DNA of 64,000 nucleotides from Methylophilus sp. TWE2 (GTDB lineage Bacteria > Pseudomonadota > Gammaproteobacteria > Burkholderiales > Methylophilaceae): the NCBI RefSeq assembly GCF_001183865.1, contig NZ_CP012020.1, forward strand, positions 496,001 through 560,000, written 5' to 3'. Position 1 is the first letter of the stretch. Each line of letters begins with the position of its first letter. The position numbers and the translations under genes are program-made. The notes beneath the pieces were generated by a model. That model was not told the DNA's origin and made no database searches. It worked only from the letters and a program-made list of their open reading frames with translations. Shown here one piece after another: positions 8,818-18,421 of the stretch.

Positions 8818-9528
8818 ATGACCGATATTGATCCTATCCCAGAATCTTCAGAAGCGCCTTATCAACGCCGTATTCGCAGTTTTGTGCTGCGCCAGGGGCG
8901 TTTGACCAAGGGGCAGGAGCGAGCTTTGCAAACGGCGTGGCCGACCTTTGGTATTGAATATGCCGATCAGCCGTTGGATTTAAATCAGGCGTTTGGCCGA
9001 GCCGACAGCAAGAAAATTCTTGAAATCGGGTTTGGCATGGGCGACGCCACTGCCAAAATTGCGCAGACGTTACCTGACTGTGATTTCCTCGCGGTTGAAG
9101 TGCATACGCCAGGGGTGGGTAGCCTGCTCAAGTTGATGCAAGAAGGGGATATTAACAATATCCGCATCATTCAGCACGACGCCGTCGAGGTGCTGCAACA
9201 TATGCTGGGAGAGGCTGTGCTGGATGGCGTACATATTTTCTTCCCCGATCCTTGGCATAAAAAACGCCATCACAAGCGCCGCTTAATTCAGGCTGAGTTT
9301 GTTAAGCTGTTATGCTCCAAGTTGAAAGCGGGCGCTTACATTCATGTGGCGACTGACTGGCAGGAGTATGCTGAATGGGTGTTAGAGGTGTTGCAAGGTG
9401 AGCCGCAATTGCAAAATACGGCTGTAGATTACGCTGAAAAACCTGTCTATCGTCCACTGACAAAGTTTGAAAACCGTGGCCTGAAGTTAGGTCATGGTGT
9501 TTGGGATTTGGTGTTTAAACGGGTTTGA
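8818..9528 (+). CDS. trmB: tRNA (guanine-N7-)-methyltransferase TrmB
   Basis: Forms m7G46 in the variable loop of tRNAs using SAM. The 236-residue protein shows [13 protein letters not shown] near its N-terminus, the SAM loop LEIGFGMGD, the conserved [17 protein letters not shown], and a C-terminal substrate region ending [15 protein letters not shown] 8818 is preferred over the in-frame ATG at 8809, because the latter lies inside the TATAAT promoter element. A terminator shared with the convergent engB gene follows. Confidence 0.96.
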   Translation: MTDIDPIPESSEAPYQRRIRSFVLRQGRLTKGQERALQTAWPTFGIEYADQPLDLNQAFGRADSKKILEIGFGMGDATAKIAQTLPDCDFLAVEVHTPGVGSLLKLMQEGDINNIRIIQHDAVEVLQHMLGEAVLDGVHIFFPDPWHKKRHHKRRLIQAEFVKLLCSKLKAGAYIHVATDWQEYAEWVLEVLQGEPQLQNTAVDYAEKPVYRPLTKFENRGLKLGHGVWDLVFKRV

Positions 9529-9546
9529 TGGCGAACTTTGAAAAAT

Positions 9547-9574
9547 AAAAAAGCAGACTTCGGTCTGCTTTTTT
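9547..9574. terminator. Bidirectional terminator between trmB and engB
   Basis: A stem AAAAAAGCAGAC/GTCTGCTTTTTT with loop TTCG has an A-run on one side and a T-run on the other, so it can stop both convergent transcripts. The right arm overlaps the engB stop codon. Confidence 0.9.
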
Positions 9575-10208
9575 ATTCGGTGGGAGCGGTTTCTTCTGGC
9601 ATCCCGGCTTCGTTGCCGAAAAACCATTCACCCAGGACTTTTTCTGCTTCGTCCACACCTTGTTTCTTCAGGCTGGAGAAAAGTTGCACCGTGATCTTAT
9701 CCCCCCAGCCGCTATGGAGTTCTTTGCGCACTTTGCCGAGTGTGATGGTTGATTCGCTACGAGAAAGCTTGTCACTTTTAGTCAGCAATACGTGTACGGG
9801 TTTGCCTGAGGGGCAAAACCAGTCCAGCATCTGCCTATCCAGAGGTGTCAGCGGGTGGCGGCTGTCCATGACTAGTACCAATCCTGCCAGGCTTTGCCGC
9901 TCACTCAGGTAGCGTGAAAGCACGGTTTGCCAATGCGCGCGCATTGCTTCCGGGACTTTTGCGTATCCATATCCGGGTAAGTCCACCAGATGTCTGTCAT
10001 CCCCCAGCGTGAAAAAGTTAATCAATTGTGTACGGCCGGGCTGTTTGCTGACGAATGCCAGGCGGTTGTGATTGGCTAAAGTGTTCAATGCACTGGATTT
10101 GCCCGCATTTGAGCGTCCCGCAAATGCGACTTCAATCCCGCTGGCTGGCGGTAAGTCTCTGAGGTGGTGTGCCGATAAGTGAAAGCGGGCATTTTGGAAA
10201 ACTGGCAT
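9573..10208 (-). CDS. engB: Ribosome-biogenesis GTPase EngB (YsxC/YihA)
   Basis: Essential small GTPase linked to large-subunit assembly in other bacteria. The 211-residue product has G1 [10 protein letters not shown]2 region [11 protein letters not shown]3 DLPGYGYA, G4 TKSDKLS and a late SSL for G5. The frame is open to a TTG at 10229, but ATG 10208 gives the family-like start [21 protein letters not shown] lies about 15 bases upstream of it, so the start is not fully settled. It is transcribed towards trmB, with a shared terminator. Confidence 0.93.
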   Translation of the reverse strand: MPVFQNARFHLSAHHLRDLPPASGIEVAFAGRSNAGKSSALNTLANHNRLAFVSKQPGRTQLINFFTLGDDRHLVDLPGYGYAKVPEAMRAHWQTVLSRYLSERQSLAGLVLVMDSRHPLTPLDRQMLDWFCPSGKPVHVLLTKSDKLSRSESTITLGKVRKELHSGWGDKITVQLFSSLKKQGVDEAEKVLGEWFFGNEAGMPEETAPTE

Positions 10209-10318
10209 GATGGAGTTGAGTTGCCTCAAGGTTTTATAGACTATTCAGCTGTGCATGCTATCACGAACAAGGTTTGTTTGATAAAATGACGCCGAATAAA
10301 AACGTTGGGGCATTGAGA

Positions 10319-10951
10319 ATGATGTTGAATAGTTTTAAAGCAGGATTGTTTGTACTGTTTGCCATGGGTGTGCAACCAGTATTTGCTGAGGAGGCTGCCT
10401 CAGCGGAAGCCGCGCCAGCCGTCAATGGCCCGGAAAAAATTGTGCAAAATGTTTGTGCAGCCTGCCACGGTGCAGATGGTAACAGCGTCATTACCACCAA
10501 TCCGAAACTTGCCGGGCAACATCCCGAGTACCTGGTCAAGCAGTTGGCCAATTTCAAGGAAGGTACGCGAGCCAACGCAGTGATGTCCGGGATTGCCGGT
10601 GCATTAAGCCAGGAGGATATGGAAGGCTTGGCCAAATATTTCTCCAGCCAGAGTATCAAACTGGCCAAGGCGAAAAGTAATGGCAAAGGGTCTCTGGGCG
10701 AGAAGATTTACCGCGGTGGCATAGCAGCTACCCAAGTGCCTGCTTGTGCAGCCTGTCATGGCGCCACTGGCGCCGGCTTGCCAAAACAGTTTCCACGCCT
10801 GGCTGGTCAGCATAGCGACTACACCGTGCAGCAGTTGAGAACTTTCCGCACTGGTGAGCGTGCTAATGCGCCAATGATGATGACCATTGCCGCAAAAATG
10901 AGTGATGCTGAAATGCAGGCAGTGGCAGATTATATCCAAGGCCTTCGTTAA
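10319..10951 (+). CDS. Dihaem cytochrome c4
   Basis: Periplasmic electron carrier, probably passing electrons from cytochrome bc1 to a terminal oxidase. The 210-residue precursor begins with a signal peptide ending ...GVQPVFA before EEAASAEA. Two haem-binding motifs, CAACHGADG and CAACHGATG, define two homologous haem domains, with methionines in downstream segments as likely sixth ligands. The frame is open from a TTG at 10274, but the MM start at 10319 places the signal peptide properly. It lies directly before resB-ccsA, whose products attach haem to such proteins. Cytochrome c4 assignment rests on the tandem haem domains and length. Confidence 0.9.
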   Translation: MMLNSFKAGLFVLFAMGVQPVFAEEAASAEAAPAVNGPEKIVQNVCAACHGADGNSVITTNPKLAGQHPEYLVKQLANFKEGTRANAVMSGIAGALSQEDMEGLAKYFSSQSIKLAKAKSNGKGSLGEKIYRGGIAATQVPACAACHGATGAGLPKQFPRLAGQHSDYTVQQLRTFRTGERANAPMMMTIAAKMSDAEMQAVADYIQGLR

Positions 10952-10964
10952 TTCAGTTGAAAGC

Positions 10965-10993
10965 AAAAAAGGTGGCTGAGGCCACCTTTTTTT
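10965..10993 (+). terminator. Intrinsic terminator of cytochrome c4 gene
   Basis: A 12-bp stem AAAAAAGGTGGC/GCCACCTTTTTT with loop TGAG and a T-run lies 13 bases after the stop. It separates cytochrome c4 from resB. Confidence 0.92.
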
Positions 10994-11114
10994 ACTGGTT
11001 GGTCATGCAACCTTTCGCCACGGATGTCGTCCACATGTGCGCACCTGGCGTTAGTGTCATGCCGGGCTAACAAAAACTGGTTTAACCTTATCCATCCATT
11101 TTGAAGAGAATGTT

Positions 11115-13088
11115 TTGAAAACACCCGTTTCTTTGTCGCAGCGTGTTTATGAGCTACTGAGTTCCATGCGCTTTGCAGTCAGCCTGTTAACGCTGTTGGG
11201 CATTGCATCAATTATTGGTACGGTGCTCAAGCAAAACGAGCCCTATACCAATTACATCGTCAAGTTTGGTCAGTTCTGGTTTGAGATGTTTGAAATGCTG
11301 GGGTTGCTGGATGTTTATCATGCGGCCTGGTTCCTGGTGATTCTGTTGTTCCTGGTGATTTCGACCACCTTGTGTGTGATCCGTAATGCACCGCTCATGA
11401 TCAAGGAGTGGCAAGTCTATAAAGAAAATGCCACCGAAAAGTCATTGCGTTTGTTCAGCCATCAGGCCAGCCTGCCTGCGCAGCAATCTCCCGCCATTTT
11501 GCAAGAGAAGTTAGGCGCGTTTTTAACCTCAGAGCGCTACCGCTTCAAGACCCAGCAGCAGGGCAACGGCGATGTGCTGATTGCTGCCAAACTGGGCACT
11601 CATCAGCGCCTGGGGTATATCTTTACGCATGTTGCCATTGTTGTGATCTGTTTCGGTGGTTTGCTGGACGGCAATTTGCCATTCAAGGTACAAGAACTCC
11701 TGGGTTTGAAGAAAATCGAAACCCGCGACATTTCCTCGCGCAAGGTGCCTGAAGAAAGCCGCCTGAGCGTCAATAACCTGTCGTTTCGTGCCAATATGAC
11801 TTTGCCGGAAGGTGAGCGGGATAACGTGGCCTTTGTGCGCGTGCGTGATGGCTATTTGGTGCAAGACCTGCCTTTCACCGTGGCGCTCAAGGATTTTCGT
11901 ATTGAGCATTATGCAACCGGGATGCCAAAGTCGTTTGAGAGCGATATCGAAATTACCGACCCGGAATTGACTAAGCCGATTGCGGCGACGATACGCGTAA
12001 ACCATCCATACATTTACAAAGGCATTGCCATCTACCAGTCTGACTTTCAGGATGGTGGTTCGCAACTCAAATTCAAACTATGGGATTTATCTGCTGCTAA
12101 GTCGGATGGATTTGATATTGACGGCGTGATCCTGCAAAAAGGCTCCCTGGGTGACGGTGCGCAGAAAATGACGGTGGAGTTTAACGAATTCCGTCAGTTC
12201 AATATTTTGAACCTGTCTCCCGATGGTAAAGGCAAGCCACATAACGTGGGCCCTAACACGACATTGAAATTGCGTAATGCCAGCGGCCAGGCACGTGAGT
12301 ATGTGAATTATATGCAGCCACTGCAACTGGATGGCCGTGCTTATTTTGTCTCAGGCATGCGTGAGACTGTACAAGATGAATTCAAGTATCTACGCATTCC
12401 GGCAGATGATGAGATGGAAATCACGGGTTTTATGCACCTGCGCCAGATGTTGCGGAATGACCAGGAGATTGCCAACATTGCCAGCCAGGTAGCCAAGCAA
12501 ATGCCAGGTGATAATGCATCATTGAAGGCGCAGTTTGAACAAAGCCTGCAACATTTGCTGCTGACGTTTAAGCAAGGTGGTTACAGTGAGTTGTCGCGCA
12601 TTATTGAAAGCGCTGTGCCCAAAGATCAGCGTGAGCAAGCAGCACAAACCTACCTGAAATTACTCAACCGGGCAGCCTTGCAGGGCTACCAGATGAGCCG
12701 TGCCCAGCGTCAACTGCCCGCTGCTCCTGAGAATGAGGCAACAGTGGCCTTTGTGCAGGACAGTCTCAATGCCATGAATGATTTGTTTTTTTATGGCACA
12801 CCGTATTATTTCCAGTTAAAGGATTACACTTTGAAGCAGGCTAGTGGCTTCCAGCTAACCCGGTCACCTGGGCAAAATTGGGTATATTTGGGTTCGGTCA
12901 TGTTGGTGCTGGGGATTTTTGCCATGTTCTACATCAAGGAACGTCGCGTCTGGTTATTGATCAAACCTGCACAGCAGGAAGTTTTGCTGGCAATGTCGTC
13001 TAACCGTAAGAATATGGATTTGGATCAGGACTTTGCGCGTATGCAGCAGCAACTGGCTAGCGTGTTGCAAGCAACACCATCCGCCTGA
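11115..13088 (+). CDS. resB: Cytochrome c biogenesis protein ResB (CcsB/Ccs1, System II)
   Basis: Inner-membrane subunit of the System II cytochrome c synthetase, which exports haem and joins it to CxxCH in the periplasm. The 657 residues show an N-terminal hydrophobic pair (near SSMRFAVSLLTLLGIASIIG and AAWFLVILLFLVIS), a third helix near IFTHVAIVVICFGGLL, a large periplasmic domain (about 190-590) and a last helix near VYLGSVMLVLGIFAMFYI. The start is TTG 11115 with GAAGAGAA just upstream; no ATG fits before the first helix. It is 21 bases from ccsA, so they are cotranscribed. Confidence 0.93.
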   Translation: MKTPVSLSQRVYELLSSMRFAVSLLTLLGIASIIGTVLKQNEPYTNYIVKFGQFWFEMFEMLGLLDVYHAAWFLVILLFLVISTTLCVIRNAPLMIKEWQVYKENATEKSLRLFSHQASLPAQQSPAILQEKLGAFLTSERYRFKTQQQGNGDVLIAAKLGTHQRLGYIFTHVAIVVICFGGLLDGNLPFKVQELLGLKKIETRDISSRKVPEESRLSVNNLSFRANMTLPEGERDNVAFVRVRDGYLVQDLPFTVALKDFRIEHYATGMPKSFESDIEITDPELTKPIAATIRVNHPYIYKGIAIYQSDFQDGGSQLKFKLWDLSAAKSDGFDIDGVILQKGSLGDGAQKMTVEFNEFRQFNILNLSPDGKGKPHNVGPNTTLKLRNASGQAREYVNYMQPLQLDGRAYFVSGMRETVQDEFKYLRIPADDEMEITGFMHLRQMLRNDQEIANIASQVAKQMPGDNASLKAQFEQSLQHLLLTFKQGGYSELSRIIESAVPKDQREQAAQTYLKLLNRAALQGYQMSRAQRQLPAAPENEATVAFVQDSLNAMNDLFFYGTPYYFQLKDYTLKQASGFQLTRSPGQNWVYLGSVMLVLGIFAMFYIKERRVWLLIKPAQQEVLLAMSSNRKNMDLDQDFARMQQQLASVLQATPSA

Positions 13089-13109
13089 CGGAATGAAGAG
13101 GGGAATGCA

Positions 13110-14252
13110 ATGAATACATCATTATCAGTAAAGCCAACATCGTTTTGGCAATCATTGAGCAAGTTTGACTGGATATATGCAGTGTTACTGCTGGCGGGAG
13201 GGATATTCTCTTACCAGCGTTATGCGAGCTTTATGGATGTCTACGAAGTCAGCTTTTTGTTTGGTGCGGTTGCTTTGTTTAGCTACATGGGTTGGCGCTG
13301 GACGGCGGTTGCGCGATTGGTGCTGGGTGTGGCAATACTCAGTTTACTGGCGGTATACAGCTATCAGGGTGATCTCGCCAATGGTGGCCAGCGCTTCCTG
13401 CTGAAGTTCCTGCTCGCCAGCCAGTCAGCCGTCATGTGGATGAATGTGCTGTTTGTATTGGCTATGCTGACCTATTGGCTGGCCCTTTTCCAGAAATCTG
13501 CGTTCACTGCCAAAGTGGCTTCAGCATTGACATGGACCGCGACCTTGTTCGGTTTTGTTGGTCTGATGGTGCGCTGGTATGAGTCTTACTTGATTGCCCC
13601 GGATGTAGGTCATATTCCTATCAGCAATCTGTATGAGGTCTTTATCCTGTTTTGCCTGATCACATCCCTGCTGTACCTGCATTATGAAAAATTGTTCAAT
13701 ACACGCCAGTTGGGCGGGTTTGTCCTGGTGGTGATCAATGCCGCAGTGGGTTTTATCCTGTGGTATACCTTCGACCGGCATGCCAACGAAATCCAGCCAT
13801 TGGTGCCAGCCTTGCAAAGTTACTGGATGAAGATACATGTACCGGCCAATTTCATAGGCTATGGCTCATTTTCGCTGGCAGCCATGGTTGCCGGGGCTTA
13901 TCTGCTGGCTAAGCGTGGGGTGCTGGCCAGCCGTCTGCCAGCGCTGCATGTGCTGGATGACCTAATGTACAAGGCAATTGCCATCGGCTTTGCCTTCTTT
14001 ACCATCGCGACCATTCTGGGTGCGATGTGGGCGGCTGAGGCTTGGGGCGGTTACTGGTCTTGGGACCCCAAGGAAACCTGGGCCCTGATTGTGTGGCTTA
14101 ACTACGCTGCCTGGTTGCATTTGCGTTTAATGAAGGGTTTGCGCGGCTCGGTGTTGGCCTGGTGGGCGCTGGTCGGCTTGCTGGTCACTACTTTTGCTTT
14201 CTTGGGGGTGAATATGTTCCTGAGTGGGTTACATTCTTACGGCACCTTGTAA
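13110..14252 (+). CDS. ccsA: Cytochrome c biogenesis protein CcsA (ResC type)
   Basis: Polytopic inner-membrane haem-handling partner of ResB. The 380-residue protein has many hydrophobic helices. It carries the tryptophan-rich haem-binding signature WGGYWSWDPKETW near its C-terminus, with flanking conserved His residues in the periplasmic loops. SD AGAGGGG precedes ATG 13110. Together with ResB it forms a complete System II synthetase. The thiol reductants (CcdA/DsbD, CcsX) are not in this window. Confidence 0.94.
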   Translation: MNTSLSVKPTSFWQSLSKFDWIYAVLLLAGGIFSYQRYASFMDVYEVSFLFGAVALFSYMGWRWTAVARLVLGVAILSLLAVYSYQGDLANGGQRFLLKFLLASQSAVMWMNVLFVLAMLTYWLALFQKSAFTAKVASALTWTATLFGFVGLMVRWYESYLIAPDVGHIPISNLYEVFILFCLITSLLYLHYEKLFNTRQLGGFVLVVINAAVGFILWYTFDRHANEIQPLVPALQSYWMKIHVPANFIGYGSFSLAAMVAGAYLLAKRGVLASRLPALHVLDDLMYKAIAIGFAFFTIATILGAMWAAEAWGGYWSWDPKETWALIVWLNYAAWLHLRLMKGLRGSVLAWWALVGLLVTTFAFLGVNMFLSGLHSYGTL

Positions 14253-14277
14253 TTGACACAGAAAATATTTTCCTTGA

Positions 14278-14311
14278 ACGGGCGGATGCATAGGTATCCG
14301 CCCGTTTTTTT
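14278..14311 (+). terminator. Intrinsic terminator of resB-ccsA
   Basis: A 10-bp stem ACGGGCGGAT/ATCCGCCCGT has an 8-base loop and a T-run, 25 bases after the ccsA stop. Confidence 0.92.
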
Positions 14312-14459
14312 CGTTTCGTCCTCTCTTATTTCCTTTGTAAATATTAATATTTATTAATTAGTGTTAATATTGTTTGCGCTGCTTCAGCGGCTTTCGCCTG
14401 ACTTGGAAGCTGGGGGCGGAAGTTATATTTTTATTACTTGAATATAAGGGGAATTCGAT

Positions 14460-15098
14460 ATGAAAAAGGAGCTGGGATTTAGTTTAATTGAATTGGCCAT
14501 TGTGCTGGTGATCGCAGGCTTGTTGTTGGCTGGCGTGATGCGTGGTCAAGAGTTGATTGCGAATGCAAAAGTGAAAAGTCTGGCAAGTGATTTTCGGAAT
14601 ATTCCTGCTTATTTTTATGGGTATCAGGACAGGTTCCGTGCGTTACCCGGCGATGATCATGCCGCGGACACTCATGTGGCAGGTGTAGTTGCCACTACCG
14701 TTGGGCAGCAGCAGAACGGTTTGATTGAAGGCACGTGGAATTCAAACACCAATACGGATGAGTCATTTTTGATATGGCAGCATTTGCGATTGGCTGGTTT
14801 GGCGACAGGGGCAGCTAATGTTGCCAGTGCACAATATTTGCCACGTAATAGCGAAGGTGGCCAGCTCGGACTCACCAGTGCCACTGCATTGACTGCTGTG
14901 ACGGCCAATACATTTAATAGTGCCCACGCCATGTGTTCGGACGGGATACTAGGGCGCTATGCGCTACAACTGGATACCTTGCTGGATGATGGTGCAGGCA
15001 ATAGTGGCGCGATGCGCATATTGGTCAATGGCACGCCGGGAGTGGGAGAGGCAGCGCCCGTTGCGGGGACGCCTTACTTAGTTTGCATGAGTTTTTAG
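14460..15098 (+). CDS. Orphan type IV prepilin-like protein
   Basis: A 212-residue protein with a class III signal: short basic leader MKKELG, then FSLIELAIVLVIAGLLLAGV, whose Gly-Phe junction and Glu at +5 mark prepilin peptidase cleavage and N-methylation. The rest is a soluble globular domain with Cys near NSAHAMCSDG and at the C-terminal YLVCMSF, a likely disulfide loop. No pilus assembly genes are nearby. Terminators lie before and after it, and the 150 bases upstream are AT-rich (repeats of TTAATAT), so it is a separate unit. Whether it builds a pilus, a pseudopilus or a minor pilin is not clear. SD AAGGGG precedes ATG 14460. Confidence 0.85.
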   Translation: MKKELGFSLIELAIVLVIAGLLLAGVMRGQELIANAKVKSLASDFRNIPAYFYGYQDRFRALPGDDHAADTHVAGVVATTVGQQQNGLIEGTWNSNTNTDESFLIWQHLRLAGLATGAANVASAQYLPRNSEGGQLGLTSATALTAVTANTFNSAHAMCSDGILGRYALQLDTLLDDGAGNSGAMRILVNGTPGVGEAAPVAGTPYLVCMSF

Positions 15099-15124
15099 TG
15101 TAGAATACAACATAAATTTGTAAC

Positions 15125-15152
15125 AAAAGGCCTGGTTTCTCAGGCTTTTTGT
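15125..15152 (+). terminator. Terminator after the prepilin gene
   Basis: A stem AAAAGGCCTG/CAGGCTTTT with one bulged G and a 6-base loop is followed by T-rich sequence. Confidence 0.7.
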
Positions 15153-15227
15153 TTTATAAAAGATACATACACTCATTTAACTCCATTCTGCTTTAGAATA
15201 AGAGCCGTTTTAAATCAACCATTCCCT

Positions 15228-16031
15228 ATGGCAAACGCAATTGTAGAAATTCAGGACCTGTCTTTCGGGTATAAAGGTCGCTTGTTGCATAAAGGCATCA
15301 ACATGACTTTCCCTAAAGGTAAGGTCGTGGCCATTATGGGAGGCAGCGGCAGTGGCAAAACCACGTTACTGCGCCTGATTGGCGGGCAACTTAAACCGAC
15401 CAAGGGTCGTGTGAATGTATGCGGCGAAGTCGTCCATGAGCAAGACCGTGAAGGTATTTACCGCCTGCGCCGTAAAATGGGCATGCTATTCCAGCATGGG
15501 GCCTTGTTTACCGATTTGTCTGTGTACGAAAACGTGGCTTTCCCCATGCGAGAGCATACCAGTTTGCCTGAAAGCATGATCCGTGATCTGGTGCTGATGA
15601 AATTGAACGCAGTCGGTTTGCGCGGCGCACATGCCTTGATGCCAACTGAGTTGTCCGGTGGGATGGCCAGGCGCGTAGCCCTGGCGCGCGCGATTGCACT
15701 TGACCCCAGTATTATCATGTATGACGAGCCCTTTGCCGGGCTGGACCCCATTTCCATGGCCGTGATTTGCGATTTGATCCGTAGCTTGAATGATGTCTTG
15801 GGCGCTACCTCCATTATTGTGACGCATGACGTTGAAGAGACCTTCCAGTTTGCAGACTACGTCTACTTTGTAGCTGATGGTGTGGTTGCGGCAGAAGGGA
15901 CGCCTGATGACTTGCGCCAATCAGAATTACCTTTCATACACCAGTTTGTACACGGTGAGAAAGACGGGCCTGTCCCGTTTCATTATGCTGCGCCTGAATA
16001 CCACGCCAGTTTGTTGCGGGGTGCACGCTAA
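15228..16031 (+). CDS. mlaF: Phospholipid ABC transporter ATPase MlaF
   Basis: Cytosolic ATPase of the Mla system that moves phospholipids between inner and outer membranes. The 267 residues contain Walker A GGSGSGKT (38-45), signature LSGGM (142-146) and Walker [14 protein letters not shown] (D166, E167), with the H-loop in VTHDVEE. It is the first gene of mlaFEDCB. Its stop overlaps the mlaE ATG by one base (TAATG), so translation is coupled. Confidence 0.96.
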   Translation: MANAIVEIQDLSFGYKGRLLHKGINMTFPKGKVVAIMGGSGSGKTTLLRLIGGQLKPTKGRVNVCGEVVHEQDREGIYRLRRKMGMLFQHGALFTDLSVYENVAFPMREHTSLPESMIRDLVLMKLNAVGLRGAHALMPTELSGGMARRVALARAIALDPSIIMYDEPFAGLDPISMAVICDLIRSLNDVLGATSIIVTHDVEETFQFADYVYFVADGVVAAEGTPDDLRQSELPFIHQFVHGEKDGPVPFHYAAPEYHASLLRGAR

Positions 16032-16825
16032 TGGTTTTGCATAAGCTCAAGCGCCTGTTTTCCAGGCTGGGTGCCGGTTGTATCAATAAAATCTGGCGTC
16101 TTGGCGCGGGTGCCCGTTTATTTGGGCTCACGCTGATCTCGTCAGGTGAAAGCTTCCGCCGCTTCCGGTTAACTATACGTGAAGTGTATTTCACGGGCGT
16201 ATTGTCACTGATCATCATCCTTGTATCAGCATTCTTTGTAGGCATGGTGCTGGCTTTGCAGGGCTACCATACGCTGCAAAAATATGGTTCCTCTGAAGCG
16301 ATTGGCGTGCTGGTGGCGTTGGCACTGGTGCGTGAGCTGGGTCCTGTTGTCACTGCGCTGTTGTTTGCTGGCCGCGCGGGTACTGCAATTACCGCAGAAA
16401 TTGGCCTAATGAAAGCCACTGAGCAATTGTCGGCCATGGAAATGATGGCTGTGAGCCCGATTGCGCGTGTGATTGCGCCGCGCTTCTGGGCCGGGGTGAT
16501 CGCCATGCCAGTGCTGGCCACCTTGTTCTCCATGGTGGGGATACTCGGCGGCTACCTGGTGGCCGTGCCCTTGATCGGCGTAGATGCCGGAGCCTTCTGG
16601 TCGCAAATGCAGGCCAATGTCGATTGGGAATACGATATTTTGAATGGGGTGTTCAAAAGCCTGGTATTTGGCGTGGCCTGTACCATGATTGCCTTGTTTG
16701 AAGGGTATGATGCGCCACCGACGGCAGAAGGAGTGAGTCGTGCCACAACGCGCACAGTCGTCACTTCCTCGCTGGCTGTGCTGGGGCTGGATTTTATATT
16801 AACGTCGTTCATGATCGCGGTTTAG
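16031..16825 (+). CDS. mlaE: Phospholipid ABC transporter permease MlaE
   Basis: Inner-membrane permease of the Mla complex, 264 residues with about five to six hydrophobic segments. The family features [13 protein letters not shown] N-terminus, [15 protein letters not shown], and the conserved loop [23 protein letters not shown] are present. It overlaps mlaF by one base and is 26 bases from mlaD. The partner order F-E-D-C-B is the same as in E. coli. Confidence 0.95.
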   Translation: MVLHKLKRLFSRLGAGCINKIWRLGAGARLFGLTLISSGESFRRFRLTIREVYFTGVLSLIIILVSAFFVGMVLALQGYHTLQKYGSSEAIGVLVALALVRELGPVVTALLFAGRAGTAITAEIGLMKATEQLSAMEMMAVSPIARVIAPRFWAGVIAMPVLATLFSMVGILGGYLVAVPLIGVDAGAFWSQMQANVDWEYDILNGVFKSLVFGVACTMIALFEGYDAPPTAEGVSRATTRTVVTSSLAVLGLDFILTSFMIAV

Positions 16826-16851
16826 CATCAGGAATTTACGGGGAATTAATC

Positions 16852-17391
16852 ATGGAAAGAACAACAATAGATTTATGGGTGGGCATTTTTGTCGCTTTGG
16901 GATTGGCCGCTTTACTAGGGCTGGCGATGAAAGTAGGTAACCTGACTACCAGCAATCTTGGTGACACCTATATGGTCACCGCGAACTTTGAGAATATTGG
17001 TGGTCTTAAACCTCGCGCACCGGTTAAAAGTGCAGGTGTCGTGGTTGGTCGTGTGGGAGATATTGGCTTTGATGCCAAAACTTATGAGGCCGTTGTGAGT
17101 CTGAACATCGACAAACGTTACAACTTTCCAAAAGATACCTTTGCCAATATTTATACTGCAGGCCTGTTGGGTGAGCAATATATTGGTCTGGAGGCTGGTG
17201 GAGATGAGAGTAACCTGAAAAATGGTGACAAGATTTCTCAAACGCAGGATGCCGTAGTGCTGGAAAAACTGATTAGCCAGTTCCTTTACAGCAAGGCGAC
17301 TGAAGGTGACGATAAGTCGAGTAAAACAGCATCAACCGAATCCGGTGCTGATGCGTTAGATGCCAGTCCATTGGACAAGATTGGTAAATAA
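16852..17391 (+). CDS. mlaD: Mla periplasmic MCE-domain protein MlaD
   Basis: Lipid-binding MCE protein anchored in the inner membrane. It forms a hexameric ring on MlaFEB in known systems. The 179 residues have one N-terminal helix (LWVGIFVALGLAALLGLAM), then an MCE domain with NFENIGGLKPRAPVKSAGV and GLLGEQYIGLEAGG. The last 40 residues are polar and Ser/Ala/Asp-rich. ATG 16852 is preceded by GGGGAA. Confidence 0.94.
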   Translation: MERTTIDLWVGIFVALGLAALLGLAMKVGNLTTSNLGDTYMVTANFENIGGLKPRAPVKSAGVVVGRVGDIGFDAKTYEAVVSLNIDKRYNFPKDTFANIYTAGLLGEQYIGLEAGGDESNLKNGDKISQTQDAVVLEKLISQFLYSKATEGDDKSSKTASTESGADALDASPLDKIGK

Positions 17392-17417
17392 CTAAACAAA
17401 TTGATAAAGGGAAAGCG

Positions 17418-18020
17418 ATGAAAAAATGGTGGATGGCAGTTGCCATGTGGCTGGTAAGCAGTGTGGCAATGGCAGGTATGACGCCAGATCAGTTGGTGAA
17501 AAAAACAGCTGATGATGTGATAGAAGTCATTAAAAATGACAAAGATATCCAGGCTGGCAACCAGCAAAAGATTTTCGCCCTCGCAGAAGAAAAAATCCTG
17601 CCCAACTTTGACTTTGAAAAAGTTTCCCGTTTAGTGTTGGGTAAAAACTGGACTAATGCAACGCCAGAGCAAAAAACCGCATTCCAGGCAGAGTTTAAGA
17701 CATTGTTGTTGCGCACTTATGCAACAGCCTTGTCCAAATATAAAAACCAGGTAATTGAGTACAAACCCTTCCGTATGGAAGCAGGTGCTGAATCTGCCAC
17801 AGTGAAAACCGCGATCCAGCAACCAGGCGGTGACCCGATTGGTGTTGATTACACTCTGGGGAAAAAAGGTGAAGACTGGAAAGTGTATGATATCGTCATT
17901 GAAGGCGTCAGCCTCGTGACCAACTACCGTAGCCAGTTTGCCCAGGAAATTCGCCAGAATGGTCTGGATAGCCTGACCAAGAAACTGGCCGACAAGAACA
18001 AAGCGGCCACTGGCAAGTAA
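17418..18020 (+). CDS. mlaC: Mla periplasmic phospholipid carrier MlaC
   Basis: Soluble periplasmic shuttle that carries phospholipid between MlaD and the outer-membrane partner. The 200-residue precursor starts with a signal peptide MKKWWMAVAMWLVSSVAMA. The mature part shows LVKKTADDVIEVIKND and the ABC-toluene-tolerance family core KVSRLVLGKNW...FKTLLLRTYATAL. The C-terminus is Lys-rich. It sits between mlaD (26 bases) and mlaB. Confidence 0.93.
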   Translation: MKKWWMAVAMWLVSSVAMAGMTPDQLVKKTADDVIEVIKNDKDIQAGNQQKIFALAEEKILPNFDFEKVSRLVLGKNWTNATPEQKTAFQAEFKTLLLRTYATALSKYKNQVIEYKPFRMEAGAESATVKTAIQQPGGDPIGVDYTLGKKGEDWKVYDIVIEGVSLVTNYRSQFAQEIRQNGLDSLTKKLADKNKAATGK

Positions 18021-18035
18021 TCGTTCGTGGTATTC

Positions 18036-18347
18036 ATGACACCGGAGAAGTTTGTGGCTCAGATTACGCAACAACAGAACACATTGCATTTCAGTGGCAA
18101 TCTGCTGATTGGTAACATCACTGAAACCCTGAACCAGTTGCAGACGTTGCGTCTTGAGCCGCCATTATCCCTGGATTTTTCCAAGGTGGATGAAGTTGAT
18201 ACCGTAGCAGTCAGCCTGATCCTGGAAATTCAGCGGCAATTAAACCATCAGCATACCCAAGCCAGTCCAGTATCAGTGATTGGGGTGCCTGACAATCTTC
18301 GAAGTCTGATGCAGCTTTATGGTGTTGACGAATTTCTGTTGAATTAG
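18036..18347 (+). CDS. mlaB: Mla STAS-domain protein MlaB
   Basis: Small cytosolic STAS protein that supports MlaF assembly and activity. The 103 residues include LHFSGNLLIGNITETLNQL and the STAS loop SKVDEVDTVAVSLILEI, where other family members carry a Thr or Ser in DTAA/DSAG. ATG 18036 is chosen; an in-frame GTG at 18027 would add three residues. It closes mlaFEDCB. A terminator-like hairpin follows. Confidence 0.87.
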   Translation: MTPEKFVAQITQQQNTLHFSGNLLIGNITETLNQLQTLRLEPPLSLDFSKVDEVDTVAVSLILEIQRQLNHQHTQASPVSVIGVPDNLRSLMQLYGVDEFLLN

Positions 18348-18367
18348 TTGAAAATCAAGTCTAACAG

Positions 18368-18401
18368 CCCCAGCTCTGACGAGGTGGGGTTTCGTTTTTT
18401 T
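18368..18401 (+). terminator. Terminator-like hairpin after mlaB
   Basis: CCCCAGCTC pairs with GAGGTGGGG (one mismatch) over a TGAC loop and is followed by TTTCGTTTTTTT. It is imperfect, so partial readthrough into the ABC genes is likely. Confidence 0.6.
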
Positions 18402-18421
18402 GGGATAGCGAAAGGGTATAC

